Numbered from the stretch's first letter, positions 8,333 through 19,927 are shown. The stretch: 64,000 nt of DNA from Microvirga sp. TS319 (GCF_041276405.1 NZ_JBGGGT010000001.1:1790501-1854500), one strand, 5' to 3'. The notes: generated by a model not told the origin, from the sequence alone. Made by a program: numbers and translations.

Positions 8333-10779
8333 CCGATATCCTGTCGCGCCTGAGGTGCAGCCCCGATCGTGAACACGAGATGACCCTGAACAGGCTCATC
8401 TTTCTGAGCCTGATCGCAGCTTACACTTACTGGATCAACCCTTCGGTGCCTCGCGAGGCGCTGATCAGCGCAATTGCGTTCGCAATCATCTCGATCGGCA
8501 TCGCCGTCCATCTTCTCCTCAGACCCCACCAAGCAAGAGTCCGCCGGACTATTGCCATTATCAGTGATCTTGCAACCGCATCCATTCAACTTCACTACGT
8601 TGGCGAGACATCCGCGGCCCTTTTTCCGCTTTACCTATGGATTACGCTTGGAAACGGCTTCCGTTTTGGCGTCCAGTTCCTCTATGTCGCGCTGGCCGTC
8701 TCGGTTATGTGCTTCGCGATCGTAATTTATACTACACCGAGGTGGTACAATGACATCTATCTCTCAGTGAGCTTGCTGCTGAGCCTTGTCATTCTCCCAT
8801 TCTATGCGGGTACCCTGATCCGCAAGCTGTCCAATGCTAAGGCGCAGGCGGAATCGGCAAACCGAGCCAAGACGTTATTTCTTGCCAGCGTCAGCCATGA
8901 GTTGAGAACCCCGCTGAACGCGATCATCGGTCTTTCGGGTCTCATATCGGAAACGTCCCTCGACGTCGAACAGCGTGGCATCGTCCGAACGATTAGCTCA
9001 GCCGGAGAGTCCTTGCTCCGGCAGATCAACAGCATCTTAAACCTATCCCGCATCGAAGCAGGGAAGATGCCGATCGATCAGGTCGACTTTGATCTTTCCG
9101 AAGTTCTTTCCACTGCCCGGGCGATGGTTCTGACCCAAGCTCAACAGAAGGGGCTCCGATTGACGATCCATATCGCTCCGGAGACTCCTCTCCAGTTGCA
9201 TGGACCGAAGCACCATCTGACAGAAATTCTCCTGAACCTCCTCGGAAATGCCGTCAAATTCACGGAGAAGGGGTATGTCACGCTAGCAGCGCACCCTATC
9301 GCCGAGGGTAAACAGACTTTTGTTCGCTTCCTCGTATCCGACACCGGCATTGGTATCGCGCCCCAGGGACTCGGAAGAATCTTTGAGAGCTTCACCCAAG
9401 CCGACGAAACCATCGTCAACCGTTTTGGCGGAACGGGGCTCGGGCTTTCCATCTGCCGACAACTCGTAGATGCCATGGATGGCAAGATAGGGGTCGAAAG
9501 CAGAGAAGGTCACGGTAGTCGTTTTTGGTTTACGCTTCCGATGAGGGCATTGGATCCGGAGGCAGCGGGCGGACAGCTGTCTCAGAAGATCCAATCCCTC
9601 CTGGTCTGCGCCGAACCTAGCCTTGCCCACACCATTGCAACCCGACTTGGAGACCGCGAAGGTATCCCTGTCTCTCAGACCCTGTCCGAGGGGAGCGAAT
9701 GGCTTTGGCAGAACAGAGATCGGCAGGTCGTGCTGTTCTACTATAGTGACCTGCCAGACGACCGTATTGCGGCAGAGATCGAAAGGGCAGACCTTCCTAT
9801 CCCTCCAATTCTCATACGCCCTGGTACCTCCCGGATCTTCACGGCTTCGGAGCTGATGCATGTATCAAGCAGCATCCTCCCGCTCGACTTCATGCAAAAC
9901 GAAGCTCAGGCCGCCTCAGTTGCAGCGGCCGCGCAAACGTCTTGGGCTCAGTCGCTATGGGGCGCCCCGAGCGTAATCGAGCTACCCAGCGCATCGCGTC
10001 CTCTCTCGATCCTTGTGGCGGACGATAATGCGACAAACCGAACAGTCCTATCGAAGATTCTGGAGCGCGGCGGGCATACAGCGCGATGCGTCCGGAACGG
10101 AGAGGACGCGCTCAGCGCACTTGAGGAGGAATCGTTCGATCTAGTCATCCTCGATGTCAACATGCCGGTGATGACCGGTATCGAGGCTGCCAAACTGTTC
10201 AGATTCTCCGAGCCCCGAGGCAGCCATACTCCGATCATCGCCCTCACGGCCGATGTCACGCCGGAAGTTGCTGCCGAGGCGCTCGGCGCAGGTATGGATG
10301 CCTGCCTGACAAAGCCCGTACAGCCAGCAACGCTTCTCAAGGCGATCGAGGAGCACGTAGCCGCCCATCGCACGCAAACGTCGGCCGAAAGTGCCCCAGC
10401 GCCTGCCGCCCCGACGGACACCCCTTCCTCCGTTATAGACGAAGCCGTGCTTAAGGAACTGGAACACCTGGGCGGACAGGATTTCGTTCGCAGTCTTGTG
10501 GAAGAGTTTTTCTCCGATGCCGGCCATATTGTCGGCGAGTTACGGGATGCAGCTGCGTCAGGCGACACGCACAGGTTTCGCCTCGAAGCTCACGGCTTGC
10601 AGAGCGCATCCGCGAATGTGGGCGCAAAGACGGTGCATGAAATCTGCATCCGTTGGAGACGCATTACGAGCGCTGATCTTGCCGCAAGCGGGGCAGAGCA
10701 GGTTGAACATCTGGTGCGCGAGCTTGCGCGTACCCATAGCCTGTTTACGAAGTATCTCTTCGAGCCGGTCAGCGCTTAG
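8326..10779 (+). CDS. rpfC: RpfC-type hybrid sensor histidine kinase (TM input, HK, REC, HPt)
   Basis: Membrane sensor expected to perceive a DSF-type fatty acid and phosphorylate the upstream-encoded regulator. 817 aa. Four to five hydrophobic segments (about 22-168) include LYLWITLGNGFRFG, which parallels the input region of Xanthomonas RpfC. HisKA has H191 (SVSHELRTPLN); HATPase has the N-box N308, DTGIG 339-343 and GGTGLGLS 368-375. A region at 420-525 looks like a degenerate receiver without the acidic pocket. A true REC (560-680) has DD at 566-567, D610, T641 and K663, and a C-terminal HPt has H756, where the usual HxLKG lysine is Q759. GTG start at 8326 overlaps the previous stop, suggesting translational coupling; an ATG 18 codons later (8380) is an alternative. 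Confidence 0.92.
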   Translation: MLADILSRLRCSPDREHEMTLNRLIFLSLIAAYTYWINPSVPREALISAIAFAIISIGIAVHLLLRPHQARVRRTIAIISDLATASIQLHYVGETSAALFPLYLWITLGNGFRFGVQFLYVALAVSVMCFAIVIYTTPRWYNDIYLSVSLLLSLVILPFYAGTLIRKLSNAKAQAESANRAKTLFLASVSHELRTPLNAIIGLSGLISETSLDVEQRGIVRTISSAGESLLRQINSILNLSRIEAGKMPIDQVDFDLSEVLSTARAMVLTQAQQKGLRLTIHIAPETPLQLHGPKHHLTEILLNLLGNAVKFTEKGYVTLAAHPIAEGKQTFVRFLVSDTGIGIAPQGLGRIFESFTQADETIVNRFGGTGLGLSICRQLVDAMDGKIGVESREGHGSRFWFTLPMRALDPEAAGGQLSQKIQSLLVCAEPSLAHTIATRLGDREGIPVSQTLSEGSEWLWQNRDRQVVLFYYSDLPDDRIAAEIERADLPIPPILIRPGTSRIFTASELMHVSSSILPLDFMQNEAQAASVAAAAQTSWAQSLWGAPSVIELPSASRPLSILVADDNATNRTVLSKILERGGHTARCVRNGEDALSALEEESFDLVILDVNMPVMTGIEAAKLFRFSEPRGSHTPIIALTADVTPEVAAEALGAGMDACLTKPVQPATLLKAIEEHVAAHRTQTSAESAPAPAAPTDTPSSVIDEAVLKELEHLGGQDFVRSLVEEFFSDAGHIVGELRDAAASGDTHRFRLEAHGLQSASANVGAKTVHEICIRWRRITSADLAASGAEQVEHLVRELARTHSLFTKYLFEPVSA

Positions 10780-10787
10780 ACAACGTT

Positions 10788-10985
10788 GCGCCTGCTGGCA
10801 AACGGCAGCCCAAGGGCGCCGATCGCGGGGCGTCCAGCGCCAGGGCGCCCCGGTCTTGATGATCCAGCGCAGGCCATTGAACGCCTCGCGGAGAGAGTGC
10901 TCACGCTGGCCAGCCTCTCCGGGCAGAAGCGTCAGATTGGGCGCGACAAAGGCCGTTCTTCGTCAGGCACATCGGAGGGGTAAGG
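10788..10985 (-). pseudogene. IS5-family transposase N-terminal remnant
   Basis: Minus-strand translation gives FVAPNLTLLPGEAGQREHSL, then REAFNGLRWIIKTGAPWRW and RRPWAAVCQQAQR, the characteristic N-terminal domain of IS5-group (IS427/IS1031-like) transposases. The beginning is out of frame (a stop interrupts the segment before FVAPN) and nothing of the DDE catalytic domain follows. The fragment ends within about 10 bp of the RpfC-type stop codon. An insertion and later deletion at the 3' end of that gene is inferred. Confidence 0.75.
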
Positions 10986-11097
10986 TTCGAGAGCAGAGGT
11001 CATCCCGCCACAACGAAGATGACCTCAATTCAGGCCCGTAACAGCCGCTGCAGCGTCGGACGTGCGATCGAACCCACATCCGATGCTGTCAGCCTAT

Positions 11098-11156
11098 GGT
11101 CTCGAGCATCTTTTCACGCAATACCGGTTCCCACTTCCCGGGTTCGATGATCGAGT
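11098..11156. repeat. Interspersed palindromic repeat, copy 4
   Basis: Sequence runs TCGAGCATCTTTTCACGCAA, then ACCGGTTCCCACTT and TTCGATGATCGAG, matching the layout of the copy at 51476-51529. It lies just downstream of the M14 peptidase gene. Confidence 0.75.
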
Positions 11157-11162
11157 GGCACA

Positions 11163-12902
11163 TCAAACCGACGCAACACCTTGTGATCGCAGTTTCTGCC
11201 ATGCTTCATAAGCTGAAAGCACTGTTTCCATCTGCGCCGTGTGTCCCGCGACAAAATCATCACCGTAAATCGTTTCATCAGGGTATTCAGTGATAAGCGT
11301 CAGCGGCACGGTATGCCGATCGTCCACCGAGGAAAGGCATGGAAAGCCATTGATGACGCGAAAGCCCGTTTCGCCCGCGTGGATTTCGTAGAGCGCGATC
11401 TGGCGATCGTTGAACTCCAAGAGACCTGGAATGGCGCCGAGATGACGCGTCACATGGTCCAACACCGCCTCGGCCGCCTCCTCCCAACCAGCGTGATGCC
11501 GCATGACGAGAAAGAAGCCTTTGGGCAGCGTCCACATGGCGAAGTTACGCGGCACATAGCCGGAAAGCGGCCGCGTCCACTCATGCGCTGGATAGCCGTG
11601 AAGGTTCACATGCAACCCGGCACCACTCAATTGTTGCGCCTTGAGACGGATAGACTTTTCGTTGAGATGAGGGCCCGCATTCTCCTCCGTTCGATACTCC
11701 AGATCGTCGCCGAGCGCAGTGTAGCGAGCGGCATGGTGCATATGCCGCGGATTATCGATGCGCAACCGCTGGTGTAGTGCATATCCGTCGGGGTTTTCCA
11801 GTGGCGAGACGGTGAAATGCGCATTCGCGCGCTGCTTGAGTATGCGTGCGGCGCGAATGGCGCCGACGATCCCGGTTGTCTCGTTAGGGTGTTGCCCCCC
11901 ACTGACCATCACTGCGGCATCACCGCCCTTCAGATAGCGCCCCGACAGATTTCTGCCTGAACGCGAAAGTGCATTGAACTCTTCGCCCCCGATATCTGCG
12001 AGCAACCGCGTGATCTGTCCGGCGGCCAACGGCTCGCTAGCCGTATCGACCGATTGGTCCAAGCCATCGCAGAAGGCCGTCGTTAGCGGTCGTACCTCGA
12101 CGCGAACCGATATGGTGCCCTCGCTCTTGACGATCTCCGGGACGATCTGACCGGGCTTCAGCCCTCGGTCGCCGAGCGGGCGACCCGACTTCTTCTGAAA
12201 GAGCTCCAGCAACGAGAAGTATAGATCCTCGTGCATCGCCTCTCGCAGACTGACAACCTCGTCGCCGACCGGGAGCGGCAGGTCCTCCGCCGGATGGACG
12301 ACGCGAATGTTGAGTTCAGGGAAGTAAGGCTCCTCATCGTTCCATTCGTAACCCGCTATCGCCCGGATGGTGTTCTCAAACAGGCGCTCGTAATCGGTCT
12401 CCAGCCGCTCGCCCTTCTCATCTCCGGCGAACCGGACCCAGCCGGTCGGCGACAGGTTCATTTCCCCGACGATATCCGAGTGAACGCGGTTCGGGGCGAA
12501 CACCTTCAGCGTCTCCGGCATGCCGGCACGGGTGATGATCACGTCGTAGCAGAGCTCGCTGTCCTCGCGGGGCAAGAACACGATCTTCGCCTCGCCGACC
12601 AGAGCGGCAAGTGGGTAGGCCTCGAGACGGAATCGGTTGTCAGAAGCCGCAGGATGGACAGGATAGCGGATCTCGATTGCGGTGACGCCGACGAGATCGA
12701 TTTCCTCGAGAAATGCAAAGAGGAGCGGCTTGTAGGCGCTTCGGATACGTGCGGTGACACCTTTGTCCGCCAGCGCCTGTTCTGCCGCCCGACGGCTTCG
12801 CGTGTCGTCGAAGGTCCACGCTTCGAAGGACTGTCCCCGAACGGCGCGCGCCACGAGTTGTTCGAGGCTCCGCTCGAAGACCTTAGAAAAAATCTCACTC
12901 AT
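11163..12902 (-). CDS. M14-family zinc carboxypeptidase-like protein
   Basis: Predicted zinc metallopeptidase or amidohydrolase of the M14 (carboxypeptidase A) superfamily. 579 aa. The catalytic domain occupies roughly residues 320-570: the zinc ligands H338 and E341 in GGQHPNE, H435 in HVNLHG, the substrate-pocket NPDG at 370-373, and a candidate general base E539 in ITEYPDE. The N-terminal 300 residues are an unassigned extension without a signal peptide, so it probably acts in the cytoplasm. It is the last gene of a minus-strand operon with a peptide-type ABC importer (6 nt after the permease), suggesting that it trims the imported compound. The true substrate cannot be told from sequence. 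Confidence 0.85.
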   Translation of the reverse strand: MSEIFSKVFERSLEQLVARAVRGQSFEAWTFDDTRSRRAAEQALADKGVTARIRSAYKPLLFAFLEEIDLVGVTAIEIRYPVHPAASDNRFRLEAYPLAALVGEAKIVFLPREDSELCYDVIITRAGMPETLKVFAPNRVHSDIVGEMNLSPTGWVRFAGDEKGERLETDYERLFENTIRAIAGYEWNDEEPYFPELNIRVVHPAEDLPLPVGDEVVSLREAMHEDLYFSLLELFQKKSGRPLGDRGLKPGQIVPEIVKSEGTISVRVEVRPLTTAFCDGLDQSVDTASEPLAAGQITRLLADIGGEEFNALSRSGRNLSGRYLKGGDAAVMVSGGQHPNETTGIVGAIRAARILKQRANAHFTVSPLENPDGYALHQRLRIDNPRHMHHAARYTALGDDLEYRTEENAGPHLNEKSIRLKAQQLSGAGLHVNLHGYPAHEWTRPLSGYVPRNFAMWTLPKGFFLVMRHHAGWEEAAEAVLDHVTRHLGAIPGLLEFNDRQIALYEIHAGETGFRVINGFPCLSSVDDRHTVPLTLITEYPDETIYGDDFVAGHTAQMETVLSAYEAWQKLRSQGVASV

Positions 12903-12908
12903 CAGGAA

Positions 12909-13754
12909 TTACCTTGTTCTGCCCGTTGGATCGAGGCTGTCGCGTAGCCAATCCCCCAGCAGGTTCAGGCCGAGCACCGTCAGCATGATCGCCAAGCCTG
13001 GAAAGACGCTGACCCACCAAGCTGTCTGGAGATAGGTCCGTCCGTCCGCCAGCATTCCGCCCCAGCTCGGGATGGTGGGATCGACGCCCATGCCCAGGAA
13101 GGTCAGGCTGCTTTCGAGCAGGATGTTCGTCGCGACATTGAGGGTCAATAGCACGATGACGGGGCCAAGCAGATTTGGCAGCAGGTGCTGGAAGATGATG
13201 CGCCGGTCCCTCACGCCGATGGCGCGGGCCGATAGGATGAATTCACGTTCGCGCAGGGAGAGAACCGAGCCCCGTACGAGGCGGGCGTATTGCACCCATT
13301 GCGAGACGATCAGCAGGATGATCGTGTTGGTCAGACTGCCGCCGACAATGGCGATGAAGGTGATGGCCAGAAGGATAAACGGCATCGCGAGCTGGATGTC
13401 CGCGAAACGCATCACGAGCATATCCCAAAAGCCACGGTAATAACCTGCGATAAGACCCATCAGCACCCCGAACACGACGGCGCCGGCGACGGACGTGATA
13501 CCGACGAGCAGCGAAATCTTGCCCCCCATTACGACACGCGCCAGCACATCGCGGCCAAGCGGATCGGTGCCAAGGGGGTGGGCAGCCGAGGCGAAGGGCT
13601 TCGCCAGGCGCGCCATCAGGTCGATCTTGTCGGCGCCGCCGGGAAACAGCAGGTCGGAGAACAGCACGGCCAGGCAAATGACGCTGGTAAGGAATGTGCC
13701 AAGAATGAACTCGACACTCATGAACCGTGACGAGCGGGACAGGGTTGCGGCCAT
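12909..13754 (-). CDS. Peptide/nickel-type ABC transporter permease (DppC-like)
   Basis: Inner-membrane permease, 281 aa. It has an N-terminal DppC-type leader with one hydrophobic segment (FILGTFLTSVICLAVLF), the PLGTDPLGRDVLARV motif typical of the DppC/OppC subfamily, several further membrane segments and the EAA-like coupling loop around SARAIGVRDRRIIFQHLLPN. It begins 4 nt after the DppB-type stop codon and pairs with it to form the transmembrane channel. Confidence 0.93.
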   Translation of the reverse strand: MAATLSRSSRFMSVEFILGTFLTSVICLAVLFSDLLFPGGADKIDLMARLAKPFASAAHPLGTDPLGRDVLARVVMGGKISLLVGITSVAGAVVFGVLMGLIAGYYRGFWDMLVMRFADIQLAMPFILLAITFIAIVGGSLTNTIILLIVSQWVQYARLVRGSVLSLREREFILSARAIGVRDRRIIFQHLLPNLLGPVIVLLTLNVATNILLESSLTFLGMGVDPTIPSWGGMLADGRTYLQTAWWVSVFPGLAIMLTVLGLNLLGDWLRDSLDPTGRTR

Positions 13755-13758
13755 GCGG

Positions 13759-14682
13759 TTACTCCGTGCGGATGCGGGGATCGACTAAGCCATAGGCTAT
13801 GTCGACCAGAAGATTGATGCCGACGATCATCAACGAAAGAACGGTGATCACGCCCTGGAGAACGGGGAAGTCCCGCGCTCCGACCGCATCGAATGCCAGC
13901 GTGCCGAGGCCGGGCCAGTTGAAGACGCGCTCGATGACGACGATGCCGCCGAGAAGACCGCCGAACTGGATGCCGAAATAGGTGATCAGCGGAATGGCGC
14001 AGTTCCGGAGCGCATGCTTGTAAAGGACCTTGGTTTCGCTCAGGCCCTTCGCGCGGGCGACCATGATGTATTGCGACTGCAACGTTTCCAGCATCGAGGT
14101 CCGGACCAGGCGGACGTTCGTGGCAGTCAGGATGATCCCCATGGTAAGGGCAGGCATGATATAGCTCGAAAGCCCGACCATGCCGCTCGGAGGCAGGAGA
14201 TTGAGCGTGATGGCAAACAGCAGCACGAGCATGGTGGCGAGCCAGAAGTTCGGGAAGGACAGGCCGACGAGCGACAGGATGCGGACGACCTGGTCCGCCC
14301 ACTTTCCGCGCGCCGTCGCCGCCTTGATGCCGAGAGGTATGGAGAGCACGATCGAAACCGTGATCGAGATGAAAGCCAGCAGCAGGGTTGCGGGAAGCGC
14401 CTGAGCAATCAGCGTCGTCACGGGCGCATTGCCGGCGAAGCTGCGCCCCATGTCCAGGGTCATTAGCCCCTTCAGGAATAGATAATATTGTTCAAGGAAC
14501 GGCTTGTCGACGCCGAGTGCCTGCCGGATGCGCGCGAGGTCATCCTCCGTCATGCTGCCGCCGCCCTGAAACATCGTCACGGCCGGGTCGCCCGTCAGGC
14601 GAATGGCGAAGGATACGAGAAGGGTGATGGCAATCACGATGAAGATCGCCTGAAGCAAGCGTTTGATGAGGAAGCCGGCCAC
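13759..14682 (-). CDS. Peptide/nickel-type ABC transporter permease (DppB-like)
   Basis: Inner-membrane permease, 307 aa, GTG start at 14680-14682. It opens with the DppB hallmark FLIKRLLQAIFIVIAITLL and continues with GDPAVTMF, LGVDKPFLEQYYLF, and the coupling loop ARAKGLSETKVLYKHALRNC. It lies 64 bp downstream of the solute-binding protein gene, with a strong intercistronic hairpin between them. Confidence 0.93.
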   Translation of the reverse strand: MAGFLIKRLLQAIFIVIAITLLVSFAIRLTGDPAVTMFQGGGSMTEDDLARIRQALGVDKPFLEQYYLFLKGLMTLDMGRSFAGNAPVTTLIAQALPATLLLAFISITVSIVLSIPLGIKAATARGKWADQVVRILSLVGLSFPNFWLATMLVLLFAITLNLLPPSGMVGLSSYIMPALTMGIILTATNVRLVRTSMLETLQSQYIMVARAKGLSETKVLYKHALRNCAIPLITYFGIQFGGLLGGIVVIERVFNWPGLGTLAFDAVGARDFPVLQGVITVLSLMIVGINLLVDIAYGLVDPRIRTE

Positions 14683-14709
14683 GTATTTATTCCCGAAACG
14701 GTAAAGGGA

Positions 14710-14736
14710 GCGCCGCCGCCTTCTTGGCGGCGGCGC
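14710..14736 (-). other. Intercistronic stem-loop between binding protein and permease
   Basis: A perfect 11-bp GC stem (GCGCCGCCGCC with GGCGGCGGCGC) closes a 5-nt loop just after the solute-binding-protein stop codon. No U-run follows. Such hairpins often protect the 3' end of binding-protein mRNA, giving more of it than of the permeases; that role is inferred here. Confidence 0.7.
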
Positions 14737-14746
14737 CGGGTTCGGA

Positions 14747-16282
14747 TCATTCCACCGTGACGTCGGTGAATTTCATGCGGTTGTCAGGCGCCGGGACGAA
14801 ACCTTTGACGCGCTTGCTGACGCCGTAGATCGCCTTGGTATTGTAGAGCGGCAGTTCCAGCGCGCGGTCGGCGGCATAGGCGGCGATTTGGCGAAGGATC
14901 TTTTCGCGCTCCGCACGATCGGTCAGCGGTCGCTGCGATTCCAGGAGCTTGTCCAGCTTGTCGTCCTTGTCGTACGGATTCCAGCGTTCGCCCGAGTGGT
15001 ACATGGAATAGGCGGTGTTGTCGTAATCGAAGGTCCAGCCGCCCCACTTCTGCTGGAACATCGCCCCGGTCTTGCCTTGCGGGATGATGTCATTCAACAG
15101 CACGTTGGTTTCGTAGGGCTTGATCGTGGCGGTGACGCCGACGGCCTGAAGATAGCTGGCGACGATCTGCGCGACTTCGTTCATCGTCGCGTCATTGCCC
15201 CGGATGTCGATCTGCACCGTTGCGCCCGGCTTGACGCCGGCTTCTGCAAGCAGCTTCTTGGCGCCTGCGGGGTCGAAAGGAAGCGGCTTCAGCGCCGGAT
15301 CGTAACCGAACGAGAGCTCACCCTGGAACGAGGCAATCTCGGCCGCCTGGCCAGCGAGCAGCGACTTCACGATGGTGGCCCGATCGACCGCCATGGTGAG
15401 AGCCTTGCGCACCTTCGGATCGGCGGTAATACCGTCGCGGGTGTTGAAGCGCAGCGCATCGACCGTTGGCCCGGGAACGCTGACGACCTGCAGCTTGGAA
15501 TCTCCCTCGATGACCGGGATCATGCCGATCGGGATCGTCGGCGGAATGACGAGATCGACACGGCCGGCCTGGAGTTCGGCGACGGCGGTCGAAGGCTCGG
15601 TAATGAAGCGGTACTCGAGTTCCGAGAGCTTCGGCGCGCCGCCCCAATAATTCGGGTTGGCTTCGAGCTTGATGTCGACCTTCGGCGTGTAGGACACGAA
15701 CTTGAATGCCCCGGTGCCGACCGGATTGACGTTGAAATTGTCCTCGCCCTTTTCCTTGATGTACTTGGGCGGCACGATCATGGCGCCATAGCCGGCCAGC
15801 TTGGTCAGGAGAACCGGATCGGGAGCCTTGAGCTTCATATCGACGGTGAAGGGATCGACGATCTCGACGCTTTCGATCGCCGTGTAGTTGGAGCGCTGCG
15901 GACCCTTGGCACCCTGCTCGCCGAGCAGACGGTCGAACGTGAACTTGACGGCCTCGGCATTGAAGTCCTCGCCATCGTGGAACTTGACGCCCTGACGCAG
16001 CTTGAAGCGGATGCGTTTGCCTTGGTCCAGCTCTTCCCAGGATTCCGCGAGGCCGGGAACGAGCTTCAGGTCAGGACCGCGATAGGTCAGTCCGTCGAAG
16101 ATGTTGGTGGCGACCGCCGCCCATTGAACCAAAAAGGTATCGACCGGATCCCAGCTGCCCGGGTCCTGCGGGGAGGATACCGTGAGCTTGCCCGCAGCGA
16201 GGGCGGGAGCGGCCGAGAAAGCCACGCCGGAAAGGGCGATAGCCATGAAGGACCTAGCGACTCGTCTTTTGATTGTACTCAT
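14747..16282 (-). CDS. ABC transporter substrate-binding protein, family 5 (peptide/opine type)
   Basis: Periplasmic binding protein, 511 aa, of the SBP_bac_5 family. An N-terminal Sec signal peptide (ARSFMAIALSGVAFSAAPALA) ends near residue 29. Family landmarks are LAESWEELDQGKRIRFKLR, GVKFHDGEDFNAEAVKFTFDR, VGTGAFKFVSY and DIRGNDATMNEVAQIVASYL. AGGAA precedes the ATG. It determines the specificity of the importer encoded around it; the ligand could be a peptide, opine or lactam-type compound and is not readable from sequence. Confidence 0.92.
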   Translation of the reverse strand: MSTIKRRVARSFMAIALSGVAFSAAPALAAGKLTVSSPQDPGSWDPVDTFLVQWAAVATNIFDGLTYRGPDLKLVPGLAESWEELDQGKRIRFKLRQGVKFHDGEDFNAEAVKFTFDRLLGEQGAKGPQRSNYTAIESVEIVDPFTVDMKLKAPDPVLLTKLAGYGAMIVPPKYIKEKGEDNFNVNPVGTGAFKFVSYTPKVDIKLEANPNYWGGAPKLSELEYRFITEPSTAVAELQAGRVDLVIPPTIPIGMIPVIEGDSKLQVVSVPGPTVDALRFNTRDGITADPKVRKALTMAVDRATIVKSLLAGQAAEIASFQGELSFGYDPALKPLPFDPAGAKKLLAEAGVKPGATVQIDIRGNDATMNEVAQIVASYLQAVGVTATIKPYETNVLLNDIIPQGKTGAMFQQKWGGWTFDYDNTAYSMYHSGERWNPYDKDDKLDKLLESQRPLTDRAEREKILRQIAAYAADRALELPLYNTKAIYGVSKRVKGFVPAPDNRMKFTDVTVE

Positions 16283-16322
16283 TTCCTGTTCCTCTCAGAA
16301 AGTTGCGATTTTTCGCGGGTGT

Positions 16323-18145
<1,823 letters not shown>

Positions 18146-18149
<4 letters not shown>

Positions 18150-19927
18150 ATCCGTGTCTCCGGCTTGGGCTGCGCTGTACTGGTCTTGGCCGCGCCGCTC
18201 TCCCTGGCGATGCGGGCCAGGATGGCGCCGGCGTTCTGAGAAGAGCCGGCTTCGGCCAGGATGGTGAGAACGCCGGAGACCGGCGCGGTTACGGCGGTCT
18301 CCATCTTCATCACTTCCATCACGGCCAATACTTCACCCGTCTCTACGGTAGCGCCATCGGAAACATTCCATTGAACAAGCACGCCGGGCACAGGCGCCAG
18401 CACGGTCTCTGCATCGGTCCCGTTGCTCTCTTGCGCCTTTGATCGGCCAGACGATGCCGGCATCGGGCCGAGCAGGCGGCGAAAAGCATCGGGGATGCCG
18501 ATCTCGACACGTTTTCCGTCGATTTCGACATGCCCCCGCAACAGCCAGACATCGGGCGCCGGCGCTGGCCGGTCGGCCGCTTCCAGCACCTCGGCGAAGT
18601 CGGTCTCGATCCACCGCGTATGGACGCGGAAATCCGAGGCAAAGTCCGGGTGCTCGATGACGGCACGGTGGAACGGCAGGACAGATGGTACGCCGCCGAT
18701 CTCGAACTCGCCAAGCGCGCGACGCGCCCGGGCGATCGCCTGTTCGCGTGTTGCTCCCCAGACGATCAGTTTGGCAACCAGAGAATCGAACATCGGCGGA
18801 ATGATGGAACCGCGAGTGATGCCGGAATCGAGCCGTACACCCGGGCCACAAGGAGGCGCAAACGCGGTGATCTCGCCGGTCGACGGCAGGAAACCGCGTC
18901 CCGGATCTTCCATGTTGATGCGGAATTCGATCGCGTGACCGCGCGGTTCGGTCATCTCGGTGATGCTGATCGGGAGACCTTCCGCAATACGGAACTGTTC
19001 GATGACGAGGTCGAGACCGGTCGTCTCCTCGGTCACGGGATGTTCGACCTGGAGACGGGTATTGACCTCGAGGAAGGAGATCACGCCATCGGCGCTCAGC
19101 AAGAACTCGACGGTACCCGCACCCGTATAACCCGCCTCTGCGCAGATATCGCGCGCCGCCTTATGGATCCTCTCGCGCTGCTCCTCGGAAAGAAACGGCG
19201 CGGGCGCCTCCTCGACAAGCTTCTGGTTACGCCGCTGCAGCGAGCAGTCGCGAGTTCCGACGACAAGAACATTCCCGAGGCGGTCCGCCAGCACCTGCGC
19301 CTCGATATGCCGCGGGCGGTCGAGAAACTGCTCGACATAGCATTCGCCCCGACCGAAGGCAGCCACCGCTTCGCGGGTCGCCGATAAGAACAATTCTTCG
19401 ACTTCGTCGAGCCGGCGGGCGATCTTCAGGCCGCGACCGCCGCCGCCGTGCGCAGCCTTGATCGCGATCGGCAGGCCGAAGCTCCTGGCGAAAGCCAGCG
19501 CCTCCGCCGAATCGGAGATCGCGCCGTCGCTGCCGGCGACCAGTGGAGCACCGACCTTCTGGGCGATGCGGCGTGCTTCGAGTTTGTCACCGAGAGCTTC
19601 GATAACCTTCGGATCGGGACCGATCCATGTCAGACCGGCGCCGACGACGGCCTCGGCAAACTCGGCGCGCTCGGACAGGAAACCATAGCCGGGATGCACG
19701 GCATCCGCGCCGGCGCGCTTGGCGATGGCAATCAACTTGCCGATATCGAGATAGGTGTCCTTGGCTACGGCGCCATTCAACGCGTAGGCCTCGTCTGCCA
19801 TTGCGACGAACAGCGCGTCGGAATCCGCGTCGGCATAGACGGCGACGGAGGTCAGGCCGTAATCCTTGCAGGCTCGGATGATCCTTACCGCGATCTCGCC
19901 ACGGTTTGCTATCAGAACCTTCTTCAT
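18146..19927 (-). CDS. Biotin carboxylase with C-terminal biotinyl (BCCP) domain
   Basis: ATP-dependent biotin carboxylation module, 593 aa from ATG 19927. It starts with the biotin carboxylase hallmark KKVLIANRGEIAVRII, continues through the ATP-grasp domain (KAAHGGGGRGLKIA, EVNTRLQVEHPVTEETTG) and ends with a biotinyl domain whose acceptor is K541 in VMEVMKMETA. No carboxyltransferase domain is present. The preceding gene, overlapping by 4 nt, encodes fused AHS1-AHS2 domains, which are homologous to the carboxyltransferase of urea carboxylase. The pair therefore resembles a urea-carboxylase-like enzyme split into two chains. A role in fatty-acid synthesis is unlikely from the context. Substrate unknown. 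Confidence 0.9.
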
